From Streptomyces sp. NBC_01549 (GTDB lineage: Bacteria; Actinomycetota; Actinomycetes; Streptomycetales; Streptomycetaceae), in contig NZ_JAPEPW010000001.1 in NCBI RefSeq assembly GCF_026339955.1, positions 4,273,001-4,337,000 on the forward strand: a stretch of DNA of 64,000 nt. Direction: 5' to 3'. Both the position numbers and the translations under genes were made by a program. Shown here one piece after another: positions 1 through 8,801 of this stretch; position 1 is the stretch's first letter, and each line of letters begins with the position of its first letter. The notes beneath the pieces were generated by a model. That model saw nothing but the letters and a program-made list of their open reading frames with translations, searched no databases and was not told the DNA's origin.

Positions 1-1494
1 GCGGCGTATGTACCGATGGATCCGGCGCACCCCGAGGAGCGCCTCGATCGCACGGCACGCGACGCGGGCGTTCGGCTGGTCGTCCGGGACACCGCGCCCT
101 ACCTGGGTGCGGCCACGCGGATCGACCGGCCGAGGCAGGGCACCGGGCAGGATCCCGCCTATGTCATCCATACCTCCGGTTCGACCGGCCGCCCCAAGGG
201 GGTCGTCGTCCCCCACACCAATGTCCTCGCCCTTCTCGACGCCACCCGCGAGGACTTCGCCCTCACCGCCGACGACACCTGGACGTTCTTCCACTCCAGC
301 GCCTTCGACTTCTCGGTGTGGGAGATCTGGGGCGCCCTGCTGACCGGCGCCCGGCTGGTGGTCGTGGACCACTGGGTGGCGCGCTCGCCGGAGGACTTCC
401 ACGCGCTGCTGGTACGGGAGTCGGTGACCGTCCTCAGCCAGACCCCGTCGGCCTTCGGGCAGTTGCGGGCGGTCGACCGGAGCGCGAAGGAACGGCTGTC
501 GGTGCGGCTGGTGGTGCTGGGCGGGGAGGCGCTGGACACCCGGCCGCTGCTCGGCTGGTTCGACCGCCACCCGGAGGACCGCTGCCGTCTGGTCAACATG
601 TACGGGATCACCGAGACCACCGTCCACGTCACCGCGGCCACCGTCACCCGGCGCGGGGCCCTGGCCGCCTCCCGCTCGGTGGGCCGCCCGCTGCCCGGCT
701 GGACGGTGTCGGTGCGCGACGAGCGGGGCCGCCCGCTGCCGACGGGCGCGGCGGGGGAGATCTGGGTGGGCGGCGCCGGACTCGCCCTCGGATATCTGGG
801 GCGGCCCGAGCTGACGGCGGAGCGGTTCGTGACCGATCCCCACCGCCCTGGTCGCTGGTACCGCAGCGGTGACCTGGGGCGGCTGTGTGCCGACGGTTCA
901 CTGGAGCATTTGGGCCGGATCGACAGCCAGGTGAAGGTGCGCGGGTACCGGATCGAGTTGGACGAGATCCGGGCGGTGCTGCTGGAGGATCCGGTGGTCA
1001 CGGCGGCGGCGGTGGTGCTGAGCGGGGACGCCTTCGAGGACGCGGCGGGGGTGCGGATCGACGCGTATGTGGTGGCCGACGGGGACACCGGCGACGTACG
1101 CCGTCGGGCCGCGCGGCTGCTGCCCGACCACATGCTGCCGGCGACCGTCACCGCCGTGGCCGCGCTGCCGCTGACCCCGAACGGCAAGCTGGACCGCGAC
1201 CGCCTGCCGGCACCGCAGCCCGCGAAGCCGGCACCCGAGCCCGCGAAGCCGGTGCCGGTGCCCGTGTCCGCGTCCCCGGGAGACCTGGTGACGGCCCTCA
1301 CCGGAGTCTGGGAGGAGGTCCTCGGTGTCCCCGTCGGCCCGGACGACAACTTCTTCGAGCTCGGCGGGAACTCCCTCTACGCGATCCGCGTGGGCACCGC
1401 CCTGCGCGAGCGCGGCCTGCCCGCGCTCACCATGCGGCTGCTCTACACGCATCCGACGGTCCGTGCCCTGTCGGGGGCCATGGGAGACGAATGA
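1..1494 (+). CDS. Nonribosomal peptide synthetase, C-terminal A-PCP portion (5' truncated by window edge)
   Basis: The frame is open from base 1, so the true start lies upstream. The reading begins inside an adenylation domain (AAYVPMDPAHPEERL). Core motifs follow in order: A3 HTSGSTGRPKG, A4/A5 region FDFSVWEIW and NMYGITETT, A7 YRSGDLGR, A8 GRIDSQVKVRGYR and A10 NGKLDRD. A carrier domain with DNFFELGGNSLYA supplies the phosphopantetheine serine. The protein ends directly after the carrier domain, with no thioesterase or condensation domain, so the product must pass to another protein. Specificity positions read approximately D-F-W-S-L-G-M-V-H-K, close to the known threonine code (DFWNIGMVHK); this substrate call is inference. 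Translation stops at the first base pairs of a strong hairpin. Confidence 0.93.
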   Translation, partial: AAYVPMDPAHPEERLDRTARDAGVRLVVRDTAPYLGAATRIDRPRQGTGQDPAYVIHTSGSTGRPKGVVVPHTNVLALLDATREDFALTADDTWTFFHSSAFDFSVWEIWGALLTGARLVVVDHWVARSPEDFHALLVRESVTVLSQTPSAFGQLRAVDRSAKERLSVRLVVLGGEALDTRPLLGWFDRHPEDRCRLVNMYGITETTVHVTAATVTRRGALAASRSVGRPLPGWTVSVRDERGRPLPTGAAGEIWVGGAGLALGYLGRPELTAERFVTDPHRPGRWYRSGDLGRLCADGSLEHLGRIDSQVKVRGYRIELDEIRAVLLEDPVVTAAAVVLSGDAFEDAAGVRIDAYVVADGDTGDVRRRAARLLPDHMLPATVTAVAALPLTPNGKLDRDRLPAPQPAKPAPEPAKPVPVPVSASPGDLVTALTGVWEEVLGVPVGPDDNFFELGGNSLYAIRVGTALRERGLPALTMRLLYTHPTVRALSGAMGDE

Positions 1495-1522
1495 AGGCCC
1501 CTCACCGTGGTGAAGGGCCTTC
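1493..1522. terminator. Hairpin terminator shared by NRPS gene and tRNA-Lys
   Basis: Inverted repeat 1493-1506 / 1509-1522 (GAAGGCCC... / ...GGGCCTTC), 14 bp with a single mismatch and a GT loop. It begins inside the NRPS stop codon and ends six bases before the 3' end of the convergent tRNA, so it could terminate transcription from both sides. Confidence 0.75.
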
Positions 1523-1527
1523 TCATG

Positions 1528-1601
1528 TGCGCCGCCAGGGACTCGAACCCCGGACCCGCTGATTAAGAGTCAGCTGCTCTAACCAACTGAGCTAGCGGCG
1601 C
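1528..1601 (-). tRNA. tRNA-Lys (anticodon CTT)
   Basis: The minus strand reads GCGCCGCTAGCTCAGTTGGT and folds as a full cloverleaf. The acceptor stem pairs GCGCCGC with GCGGCGC, the anticodon loop is CTCTTAA (anticodon CTT), the T-arm contains GGTTCGAGTCC, and the discriminator is A. CCA is not encoded. The same 74-base sequence occurs again at 16218-16291. Confidence 0.97.
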
Positions 1602-1714
1602 GTGACTCTCGCCTCCCGCTCCCGCGGTCGGCGACAAAAGAAATACTACCTGGTCCGGACGGGTGCTCTCGACCACCCGGGACCTGGTCCGAAAGCCTGG
1701 TCCCAGGACCTGTC

Positions 1715-2500
1715 CTAGATGGCGAGAGACAGCAGTACGGGGGTGGCTTCGCGGTTGAGGGTGTCCGCGGCGCGGCGCAGGCGGTGGGCGTGTTCGACCG
1801 GGAGGGAGAGGGCGAGGCAGCCGACCGAGGAGCCCGCGGTGATGGGGACGGCCGCGCAGACCGTGCCGATCGCGTACTCCTGGAGGTCGAGCACCGGCAC
1901 CGTGGCCGGCTGGGCGTCGAGCCGGGACAGCAGCAGCCGCTCGTTGGTGATGGTCCGCGAGGTGAGGCGGGCCATCTTGTGGCGGGAGAGGTGATCGCGC
2001 CGGGCGTTCAGGTCGAGCTGGCCGAGGAGGCTCTTGCCGACCGCGCTGGCGTGCGCCGAGGAACGGAAGTCGACCCATTCGTTGACCGCGGGGGTCGCCG
2101 GGCCCTCGGCGCACTGGGTGACGTGCACCTCGCCGTCGATGTAGCGGCTGAGGTAGATCGCGGCGCCGACCGAGTCGCGCAGCCGGTCGATGGTCTGCTG
2201 GAGTTTCTCGCGCAGCGCCTGGTCGCGGCCGTGGGCGGAGCCCAGCCGGCCGAGGGCGGCACCGGCGACGTAAGCGCCGTCGGTGACCTGCTCGACGTAT
2301 CCCTCCCGGCGCAGCATCCGCAGCAGCGCGGTCAGGCGCTCCGTGCCGAGGCCCGTCTGGCGGGCCAGCTCGACATCGGTGACGCCGGTGGAGTACCGGG
2401 ACACCGTCTCCAGGACGCGCAGAGCGCCCTGGGCCGAGTGGTACGGCGCGGTCGGCTCGTTCATCAGCGCCACGGTTTCCCCCTGCGCTTTTTGGGCCAT
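1715..2500 (-). CDS. IclR-family transcriptional regulator
   Basis: A 261-residue protein of typical IclR length. An N-terminal winged helix-turn-helix (about residues 20-80, GALRVLETVSRYSTGVTDVE, then ELARQTGLGTERLTALLRML) precedes an effector-binding domain (about 90-255) with the family signatures SAVGKSLLGQL and YAIGTVCAAVPI. ATG at 2500 was chosen; MNEPTAP at 2464 is an alternative. It is the last gene of the leftward group and lies downstream of an ABC importer operon. IclR proteins usually sense small metabolites and control adjacent catabolic genes, so it is a candidate regulator of the transporter and enzymes at 2690-10541; that link is inferred from position. Confidence 0.9.
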   Translation of the reverse strand: MAQKAQGETVALMNEPTAPYHSAQGALRVLETVSRYSTGVTDVELARQTGLGTERLTALLRMLRREGYVEQVTDGAYVAGAALGRLGSAHGRDQALREKLQQTIDRLRDSVGAAIYLSRYIDGEVHVTQCAEGPATPAVNEWVDFRSSAHASAVGKSLLGQLDLNARRDHLSRHKMARLTSRTITNERLLLSRLDAQPATVPVLDLQEYAIGTVCAAVPITAGSSVGCLALSLPVEHAHRLRRAADTLNREATPVLLSLAI

Positions 2501-2689
2501 CGATCCGGACAGCTGAGCTCCTCCACGATAACTGTCAAACGCTCGGTGGGGAGGGGGTGTTGGCGAGAAAGTCGGCGCGCTCCGGTTCGCTCAGCAGGAG
2601 CGCGGCACTCTGGCATATGCCGAGGTCATGACTCGGCGGGCATGCCACGCGGTCCGGACCTCGCACCTTGTCGCGTTCACTGCTTGTAG

Positions 2690-3466
2690 TCACAGCACCG
2701 CGCTGAGAAATTCCCGGGTCCTCTCGTGCTCCGGATCGGAGAAGATGCGATCGGGCGAACCGGACTCGATGACATGGCCGGAATCGAACATCAGCACCTG
2801 GTCCGAGATGTCGCGGGCGAAATTCATCTCGTGGGTCACACAGAGCATGGTGATGTCGGTGGTGTGCGCGATGTCACGGAGGACGTCGAGGACGCCCGCG
2901 ACCAGCTCGGGGTCGAGCGCGGACGTCACCTCGTCCAGAAGCAGCACCCGCGGCCGCATCGCCAGCGCCCGCGCGATCGCCACCCGCTGCTGCTGCCCAC
3001 CGGACAACTGGCTCGGATAGGCGTCGCACTTGTCCGCGAGCCCCACCAGCTCCAGCAGCTCCCGGGCCCGCGCCTCGGCCTCGTCCCTGGACAGCCCGAG
3101 GACGGTGACCGGTGCCTCGGTGATGTTGCGGAGCACCTTCATGTTCGGGAAGAGGTTGAACTGCTGGAAGACCATCCCGATCTTCTTTCGGACCTCCCGG
3201 ATCTGCTTCTCGGGGGCCGGGTGGAGCCGCTCCCCGGCGACTGTGATCGTGCCCTCGTCGGGCTTGGTCAGGGTCATCAGCAACCGCAGGATCGTCGTCT
3301 TGCCGGAGCCGGACGGGCCGATCAGCGTGACGTGCTTGCCGGAGTCGACACGGAAGTCGAGGCCGTCGAGGACGGTGTTGTCCCCGAAGCGCTTGGTGAC
3401 CTTGTCGAAACGGATCAGCTCACCGCCGTCCACCGGCGGATTGGTGTGCGCGTCGGGGTCCTTCAT
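2690..3466 (-). CDS. ehuA: Amino-acid/polar-compound ABC transporter ATP-binding protein (EhuA-like)
   Basis: ABC ATPase of about 258 residues, standard size for the polar amino acid uptake (HisP/GlnQ) family. Walker A is GPSGSGKTT, the Q-loop region is MVFQQFNLFPNM, the signature is LSGGQQQR, Walker B is VLLLDEVTSALDP and the H-loop is CVTHEMNFA. The reading frame extends upstream, but ATG at 3466 (MKDPDAHT) is the sensible start because it follows the permease stop by 10 bases. Last gene of ehuB-C-D-A. Ehu systems import ectoine or hydroxyectoine in some bacteria. The substrate here is not shown by the sequence; the symbol reflects family resemblance only. Confidence 0.92.
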   Translation of the reverse strand: MKDPDAHTNPPVDGGELIRFDKVTKRFGDNTVLDGLDFRVDSGKHVTLIGPSGSGKTTILRLLMTLTKPDEGTITVAGERLHPAPEKQIREVRKKIGMVFQQFNLFPNMKVLRNITEAPVTVLGLSRDEAEARARELLELVGLADKCDAYPSQLSGGQQQRVAIARALAMRPRVLLLDEVTSALDPELVAGVLDVLRDIAHTTDITMLCVTHEMNFARDISDQVLMFDSGHVIESGSPDRIFSDPEHERTREFLSAVL

Positions 3467-3476
3467 CAGGGAGGTG

Positions 3477-4127
3477 TCAGCGGACAAGACGTCGCTCCAG
3501 GGCTCGCAGAAAGAGGGAGGCGGGATAGGAAATGAGGATGAAGGCCACGCCGATGACCGTGAGCGGCTCGGTGAACTGGAAGTGCTCCTGCGAGTACAGC
3601 CGCGCCTCACCGAGCATCTCCAGCACGGTGATCGCCATCAGCATCGGGGTGTCCTTGAGCATCGAGATGACGTAGTTGCCGAGCGCGGGCACCACCCGGC
3701 GGATCGCCTGCGGCAGGATCACCGCGGTCCAGGTGCGCCGCAGCGACAGGTTGAGCGCCGTGGCCGCTTCCCACTGGCCGGCCGGCACGCCCTCGATACC
3801 GGCCCGGTAGACCTGCATCGTGTACGTCGAGTAGTGCAGCCCGATCGCGACGACACCGGTGGTCAGCGCGGAGAACGTGATGTTCCACTCGGGCAGCACG
3901 TAGAAGAGGAAGAACAGCTGCACCAGCAGCGGGGTGTTGCGGATGAACTCCGTGACGACCCCGACCGGCCAGCGCACCCAGCGGGTCGGCGTGCGCATCA
4001 GCAGGGCCCACACCAGACCCAGGGCGAAGGAGATCACCGAGCCGAGGGCCAGGGCCCGCAGGGTGACCAGCAGCCCGTCCCAGATGTGCGGCATGAAGTC
4101 GCGTACCGCGCCCCAGTCCCAGTTCAT
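3477..4127 (-). CDS. ehuD: ABC transporter permease, polar amino acid family (EhuD-like)
   Basis: A 216-residue HisM/GlnP-type integral membrane permease with about five hydrophobic segments. The cytoplasmic EAA loop is visible as GQWEAATALNLSLRRTWTAV followed by ILPQAIRRVVPALGN, and couples the permease to the ATPase. Start ATG 4127 overlaps the stop of the upstream permease by four bases (ATGA), indicating translational coupling. It pairs with the 4124-4843 permease to form the membrane channel. The substrate is probably a charged or zwitterionic small molecule. Confidence 0.92.
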   Translation of the reverse strand: MNWDWGAVRDFMPHIWDGLLVTLRALALGSVISFALGLVWALLMRTPTRWVRWPVGVVTEFIRNTPLLVQLFFLFYVLPEWNITFSALTTGVVAIGLHYSTYTMQVYRAGIEGVPAGQWEAATALNLSLRRTWTAVILPQAIRRVVPALGNYVISMLKDTPMLMAITVLEMLGEARLYSQEHFQFTEPLTVIGVAFILISYPASLFLRALERRLVR

Positions 4128-4843
4128 GCGGCACCTCCCGTCGCGCCGACGCCGGTGGCTTCCGCGCGCCGCGGTGTGGTCCTGGCGGGCTCCGGCGCCT
4201 TGCCGATCCCGGCCTTCAGCCGCCGCTCCAGCGCCCGCATCAGCCGGGTGATCACGAAGGCGATCGCGAAGTAGATCAGCAGGACGTACGCGTAGATCTC
4301 CGCGCTCTGCTGGAGCGCGAGCCGCACGAGGTTGCCGCTGAACGCCAGATCGCCCATGCCCATGATCGACACCAGGGCCGTGCCCTTGAGCAGCTCGACC
4401 AGCAGGTTGCAGAAGGAGGGGATCATCTCGGGCACCGCCTGCGGCAGCAGGATCAGGCGCATCCGCTGCCAGGGCGTGAAGCTGAGCGCGACGCCGCCCT
4501 CGCGCTGGGCCGGGTCGACGGCGTTCAGGGCGCCGCGCACGATCTCGCTGCCGTACGCCCCGTAGGTCAGCCCCAGCGCCAGCGTGCCCGCCCACATCGG
4601 GACGAGCTGCCAGCCGAACGCGAGCGGCAGCACGAAGTACACCCAGAAGATCATGATCAGCGCGGAGGTGCCGCGGAACACCTCGGTGTAGAAGCCCGCG
4701 AGGAAGCGGACGATCCACCGCCGCGAGGTGCGCGCGACACCGACGGCGAACGACACGGCCCCGGCCACCAGCGCGCTGAGGAACAGCAGCTGGACGGTGA
4801 CCCAGACACCTTTGAGTACGAGTTCCCAGAGTCCCGAGGTCAT
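4124..4843 (-). CDS. ehuC: ABC transporter permease, polar amino acid family (EhuC-like)
   Basis: A 239-residue permease of the same family as its downstream partner. It has an N-terminal transmembrane region (LELVLKGVWVTVQLLFLSAL-like), the conserved TEVFRGTSALIMIFWVYF segment and an EAA loop AQREGGVALSFTPWQRM then LILLPQAVPEMIPS. The C-terminus carries a polar, alanine-rich tail of about 35 residues not expected in the core fold. ATGA overlaps both upstream (4840-4843, binding protein) and downstream (4124-4127), so the three genes form a coupled operon. Confidence 0.92.
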   Translation of the reverse strand: MTSGLWELVLKGVWVTVQLLFLSALVAGAVSFAVGVARTSRRWIVRFLAGFYTEVFRGTSALIMIFWVYFVLPLAFGWQLVPMWAGTLALGLTYGAYGSEIVRGALNAVDPAQREGGVALSFTPWQRMRLILLPQAVPEMIPSFCNLLVELLKGTALVSIMGMGDLAFSGNLVRLALQQSAEIYAYVLLIYFAIAFVITRLMRALERRLKAGIGKAPEPARTTPRRAEATGVGATGGAA

Positions 4844-5778
4844 CCGCCGCAGAGCTCCTTCGCGGTCATGTCGGTCATCTCGGCCCGGGTGAACCCGAAG
4901 GGCCGCAGAATGCGGAACAGCTCCCCACTGGCCTTCAGCTTCTTCAGTTCCACGTTGAAGGCGTCGCGCAGCCGCGTCTCGGCGGAACGGAACGCGAAAC
5001 CGCCGCCGTCGACGTGCGGCTTGCCTTTCACCAGGGGCGCGAACGGCTTCGTGCTCTCGGCCTTGCGGGACTTCCTGACCACCTCGCGGGTGGTCAGCGC
5101 GGTCCCGGCGAAGACGTCGACGCGCCCCGCCTCGACGGCGTTCAGCCCGGCGACCTGATCCGGCACGATCAGGATGTCGCTCTCCTTGTACCCGGCCTCG
5201 ACGGCGTACTGGATCTCGGCGTACCCGGTGCCGGTCGCGAATCTGGCCTTCTTCGCCACGACGTCCTTGTAGTCGTGCAGGCCCTTCGGATTGCCCTTGC
5301 GCACGATGAAGGCGTCCAGCATCTGGTAGTCCGGGTCGGCGAAGACGACCTGCCGGCAGCGTTCCGGGTTGATGTACATCCCCGCGGACACGACGTCGAA
5401 CTGCTGTGAGTCGAGCCCGGGAATGAGCGAGCCGAACTCGGTCGGCACGGGCTGCACCCGGTCGACGCCCAGCCGCTTGAAGATGACCTTGGCGAGTTCG
5501 GGCGCCTCGCCGGTCAGATCACCGTTCTTGTCGATGTAGCCGAACGGGATCTCACCGGCTATGCCCAGCCGTACGACGCCCTGCGCCTTGAGCCGGTCGA
5601 GGAGATCACCGCCGTTGTCGGACGTGGTGGCGACCCGGGCACAGCCCGCGGCGCCCAGCGCACCGGCGGCACCGAGCGCGGAGACACCCGCGAGCAGCGA
5701 CCGCCGACTCGGACTTCGTTTCTCCGCGTCGGTCCCGTCATTCCCGTCATTCCCGTCATTCCTGAGTGGTGGAGCCAT
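4840..5778 (-). CDS. ehuB: Family 3 solute-binding lipoprotein of ABC importer (EhuB-like)
   Basis: A 312-residue extracytoplasmic binding protein. The N-terminus has a twin-arginine motif (SRRSLLAG), a hydrophobic stretch and a lipobox-like GAAGC, so it is probably a Tat-exported lipoprotein anchored at that cysteine. The mature part has the bacterial extracellular family 3 pattern (VVRLGIAGEIPFGYIDKNGD, AELAKVIFKRLGV, FDVVSAGMYINPERC). Residues 8-15 contain a repeated Asn-Asp-Gly tract encoded by a 9-base direct repeat near 5740-5762. It is the first gene of the ehuB-C-D-A operon. Family members bind ectoines or amino acids; the ligand here is unknown. Confidence 0.9.
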   Translation of the reverse strand: MAPPLRNDGNDGNDGTDAEKRSPSRRSLLAGVSALGAAGALGAAGCARVATTSDNGGDLLDRLKAQGVVRLGIAGEIPFGYIDKNGDLTGEAPELAKVIFKRLGVDRVQPVPTEFGSLIPGLDSQQFDVVSAGMYINPERCRQVVFADPDYQMLDAFIVRKGNPKGLHDYKDVVAKKARFATGTGYAEIQYAVEAGYKESDILIVPDQVAGLNAVEAGRVDVFAGTALTTREVVRKSRKAESTKPFAPLVKGKPHVDGGGFAFRSAETRLRDAFNVELKKLKASGELFRILRPFGFTRAEMTDMTAKELCGG

Positions 5779-5876
5779 GGCCGCGCGGCTACCCGAGAGG
5801 ATGCGAAGTATTCGGATCGATTCCGGCCCCGTACGACGTCGAGTGACGTCGAGGCGCCCTTGACTCCGGGGAGACC

Positions 5877-6380
5877 ATGGAACGCATGGCTGATCGATTC
5901 ATCGAGATCTCGCTGGTCGAGCGAGGGGTCCACTGCACGGCGAAACTGCTCGACGACCGGGCGCCGATCACCTGCGCGGCGGTGTGGGACGCGCTTCCCC
6001 TGGGCGGCGACGTCTACCACGCGAAATACGCGCGCAATGAGATCTACGCCCTTTTCCCGCCTTTCGCGAAATCGGAGCCACCGCTGGAAAATCCGACAGT
6101 CACGCCCATTCCCGGAGACCTCTGCTATTTCGCCTTCGCGGGTACGGAACTGGGCACCAAGGCCTACGGCTACGACACCGACGTACGCCCCGGCACCACG
6201 GTCGTCGACCTGGCCCTCTTCTACGAACGCAACAACCTGCTGCTCAACGGGGACGTGGGCTGGGTCCCGGGCATCGTCTGGGGCCAGGTGACCGAGGGCC
6301 TGGACGCGATGGCCGAGGCCTGCAACGACCTCTGGCGCTCGGGCGCCCTGGGGGAGACGCTCAGCTTCCGCAGGGCGTGA
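5877..6380 (+). CDS. DUF3830 family protein (cyclophilin-like fold)
   Basis: A 167-residue protein with no signal peptide, recognisable as DUF3830 from FIEISLVERGVHCTAKLLDD, the AVWDALPLGGDVYHAKYARN segment and the conserved GDLCYFAFAGTELG. ATG 5877 was chosen; MADRFIEI at 5886 is equally possible. It is transcribed divergently from the ABC importer operon across about 100 bases and convergently with the amidase, overlapping its 3' end by 20 bases. DUF3830 genes often accompany importers and maleate-isomerase-like enzymes. No reaction has been assigned, and a structural or ligand-binding role in the same pathway is inference. Confidence 0.85.
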   Translation: MERMADRFIEISLVERGVHCTAKLLDDRAPITCAAVWDALPLGGDVYHAKYARNEIYALFPPFAKSEPPLENPTVTPIPGDLCYFAFAGTELGTKAYGYDTDVRPGTTVVDLALFYERNNLLLNGDVGWVPGIVWGQVTEGLDAMAEACNDLWRSGALGETLSFRRA

Positions 6381-7776
6381 GGCCCGGCGGTGCGATGCCC
6401 GCGACGCCCGTCTCGTACAGCGTGTGCGCCGTGCGCAGGACGAGGTCGTCGCGGTGGCGGGCGGCGACGAGTTGCAGACCGACCGGGAGGCCGTCGCCGT
6501 CCGTGCCGACCGGGACACTCGCGGCGGGCTGCTGGGTCATGTTGAAGGGGTACGTGAACGGGGTCCACCCCGTCCAGCGGCGGTGGCCGGAGCCCGGCGG
6601 GACCTCCACCCCCGCCGCGAACGCCGTCAGCGGCAGGGTCGGTGTCACCAGCACGTCGTACGACTCGTGGAAGCGGCCCATCCGCCGCCCGAGGTCCATC
6701 CGGACGTCCACCGCGGCCAGATAGTCCAGCGCGCCGAACCGCGCGCCCTGCGCGCAGATCTCCCGCAGCCCCGGATCCAGCGACTCCCGCTGCCGCGGCC
6801 CGAGCCGCTGGGCCACCCGGGCCGCACCCCCGAACCACAGGACGTGGAAGGCCTCCACCGGGTCGGTGAGATCGGGGTCCGCCTCGGTGACGTACGCGCC
6901 GAGCCCCGCGAGCCGCTCCACCGCCCGCCGTACCGCCGCCGCGACGGCCGGCTGGACCGGGACCTGCCCGCCGAGGGACGGCGAGTACGCGACCCGCAGC
7001 CCCCGCACCCCGCCCTCCAGCGCGTCGACGAAGGACCCGTCCACCGGCCCGAGCGCCGACCAGTCACGGGCGTCCGGCCCGCTGATCACGTCCATCATCA
7101 GCGCCGCGTCGGCCGCGTCCCGTGTCATCGGCCCCACGTGCGAGAGCGTCCCGAACGCGCTCGCGGGGTACAGCGGCACCCTCCCGTACGTCGGCTTCAG
7201 ACCGAAGATCCCGCAGAACGCGGCCGGGATGCGCACACTGCCGCCACCGTCCGTGCCCAGCGCCAGCGGCCCCGCACCGAGCGCGACCGCCGCCGCGCTG
7301 CCGCCACTGGAGCCGCCCGCCGTGCGCGTGACGTCGTACGGATTGCGGGTGACCCCCGACAGCGGCGAATCCGTGACGCCCTTCCAGCCGAACTCGGGTG
7401 TCGTCGTCTTCCCGAGGAACACCGCCCCGTGCTCGCGCAGCCGGGCGACGGACGGCGCGTCCTCACCCCAACTCCCGCGTGGGTCAACGGTCCTGGAGCC
7501 GCGCAGGGTCGGACCACCACGCAGCAGCAGGATGTCCTTGACGGAGACCGGAACGCCGTCCAGCAGCCCCGCCGGCTCACCCCGCCGCCAGCGGTCCGCG
7601 GACTGTGCCGCCCGCGCGAGGGCCACCTCCGCGTCGAGACGCACGAACGCGTTCACGTCCGGCCCGCTCTCCTCGGCCCTGCGCAACGCCGCCCGCGTGG
7701 CGTCCACGGGGCTGAACTCGCCCTTGCGGTAGCCGTCGAGGAGTTGTACCGCGGTCAGCTCGACGAGTTCCGGCAT
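6361..7776 (-). CDS. Amidase signature-family hydrolase
   Basis: A 471-residue amidase of usual family length. The Ser-cisSer-Lys triad is visible: catalytic Lys in DGVPVSVKDILL, the glycine-serine block GGSSGGSAAAVALG, and the nucleophile region LGTDGGGSVRIPAAFCG followed by GLKPTYGRVP. Start ATG 7776 is preceded by a good ribosome binding site (GGAGGGG). The 3' end overlaps the convergent DUF3830 gene by 20 bases. It sits between DUF3830 and the dehydrogenase in the importer locus, so its substrate is probably an imported amide or its derivative. That is inferred from context. Confidence 0.92.
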   Translation of the reverse strand: MPELVELTAVQLLDGYRKGEFSPVDATRAALRRAEESGPDVNAFVRLDAEVALARAAQSADRWRRGEPAGLLDGVPVSVKDILLLRGGPTLRGSRTVDPRGSWGEDAPSVARLREHGAVFLGKTTTPEFGWKGVTDSPLSGVTRNPYDVTRTAGGSSGGSAAAVALGAGPLALGTDGGGSVRIPAAFCGIFGLKPTYGRVPLYPASAFGTLSHVGPMTRDAADAALMMDVISGPDARDWSALGPVDGSFVDALEGGVRGLRVAYSPSLGGQVPVQPAVAAAVRRAVERLAGLGAYVTEADPDLTDPVEAFHVLWFGGAARVAQRLGPRQRESLDPGLREICAQGARFGALDYLAAVDVRMDLGRRMGRFHESYDVLVTPTLPLTAFAAGVEVPPGSGHRRWTGWTPFTYPFNMTQQPAASVPVGTDGDGLPVGLQLVAARHRDDLVLRTAHTLYETGVAGIAPPGLTPCGS

Positions 7777-7805
7777 CGGCCCCTCCAGAGGAAGTCGGGG
7801 AAGTC

Positions 7806-8756
7806 TCAGTGTCCCGGTACGTATCCGCGCTTCTTGTCGACCACGTTCGGCAGCGGTCTGCCCGCCTCCCAGCGCTCGTACATCTCCACGAACTGCGCCC
7901 CGAGTTCGTCCCGCCAGCCGACCGTGTCCCCGCTCATGTGCGGCGACACGATCAGCCCGGGGACGCCCCACAGCGGGCTGTCCGGGCCGAGCGGCTCGTG
8001 CTCGAAGACATCGAGGGCCGCGCCCGCGATCCACCGCTTCGACAACGCCTCGGCGAGCGCGTCCTCGATGACCAACTGCCCCCGGCCGACGTTGACGAAG
8101 CGCGCCGAAGGCTGCATCATCCCGAAGCGCCGCGCGTCGAACATGCCGTACGTCGCCTCGGTGAGCGGCGCCGCCGACACCACCCAGTCGGCGCGCGCCA
8201 TCAGCCGGTCGAGCTCCTCGGGCCCGTGGATCCCGGTGCGCGCGGTACGCCCCACCAGGGCCGTCGTCACCTCAAGTGCCTTGAGCGTCTTGACGATCGC
8301 CCGTCCGATCGGCCCGGAACCCACCACACACGCGCGTGTGCCCGCCACCCGCTGCGACTCCCGGTGCCGCCACTCCCGCTGCCGCTGCAGATCCCATGTC
8401 CTCGGCAGGTCCTTGGCCATCGCGAGGACCAGCGCGGCGACGTACTCGGCGATCGGCCGGTCGAAGATGCCGCGCGCGTTGGTCACCACCGTGTCGGACG
8501 CGGCGAGTTCGGGGCACATGAGGTGGTCGACGCCCGCGCTCGCCGTGTGAACCCAGCGCGGCCTGGGACCCTCACCGGGCCAGGCGCGGCGCACCGCGTG
8601 CGAGCCGAAGTCCCAGACCAGCAGTACGTCCGCGTGCGGCAGCCGCTCGGCCAGCGTCGACTCGTCGGCGTGCTCGATCCGCACCCGGCCGGTGAGTCTG
8701 CCGAGGCGGGGGAGCGGCTCGGCGTCCAGGACGAGGAGGGTGGTGGTGCGGGACAC
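7806..8756 (-). CDS. D-2-hydroxyacid dehydrogenase (NAD-dependent)
   Basis: About 316 residues with the D-isomer 2-hydroxyacid dehydrogenase layout. The Rossmann fingerprint is VVGSGPIGRAIV, catalytic Arg lies in NVGRGQLV, catalytic Glu in DVFEHEPLGPDSPLW, and catalytic His in VSPHMSGDT. GTG 8756 (VSRTTTLLVL) was chosen from where family similarity begins; TTG 8789, with an AGGAAAG upstream, is an alternative. It lies 29 bases upstream of the amidase on the same strand and is divergent from the isomerase genes. Such enzymes reduce 2-oxoacids to D-2-hydroxyacids or the reverse. Confidence 0.9.
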   Translation of the reverse strand: MSRTTTLLVLDAEPLPRLGRLTGRVRIEHADESTLAERLPHADVLLVWDFGSHAVRRAWPGEGPRPRWVHTASAGVDHLMCPELAASDTVVTNARGIFDRPIAEYVAALVLAMAKDLPRTWDLQRQREWRHRESQRVAGTRACVVGSGPIGRAIVKTLKALEVTTALVGRTARTGIHGPEELDRLMARADWVVSAAPLTEATYGMFDARRFGMMQPSARFVNVGRGQLVIEDALAEALSKRWIAGAALDVFEHEPLGPDSPLWGVPGLIVSPHMSGDTVGWRDELGAQFVEMYERWEAGRPLPNVVDKKRGYVPGH

Positions 8757-8801
8757 CGGGCGCGGTGTTCGGGGGAAACCGTTTCGCAATGCGAGTCCGC
8801 T

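Noticed and set aside
159..1349. Minus-strand frame of 396 codons opposite the NRPS
   Set aside because: Serine/arginine/threonine-rich shadow of the adenylation domain frame.
6424..8550. Long plus-strand frame (708 codons) opposite the amidase and dehydrogenase
   Set aside because: It is a high-GC antisense shadow: arginine/proline/alanine-rich, no domain, and both opposing genes have complete motifs.
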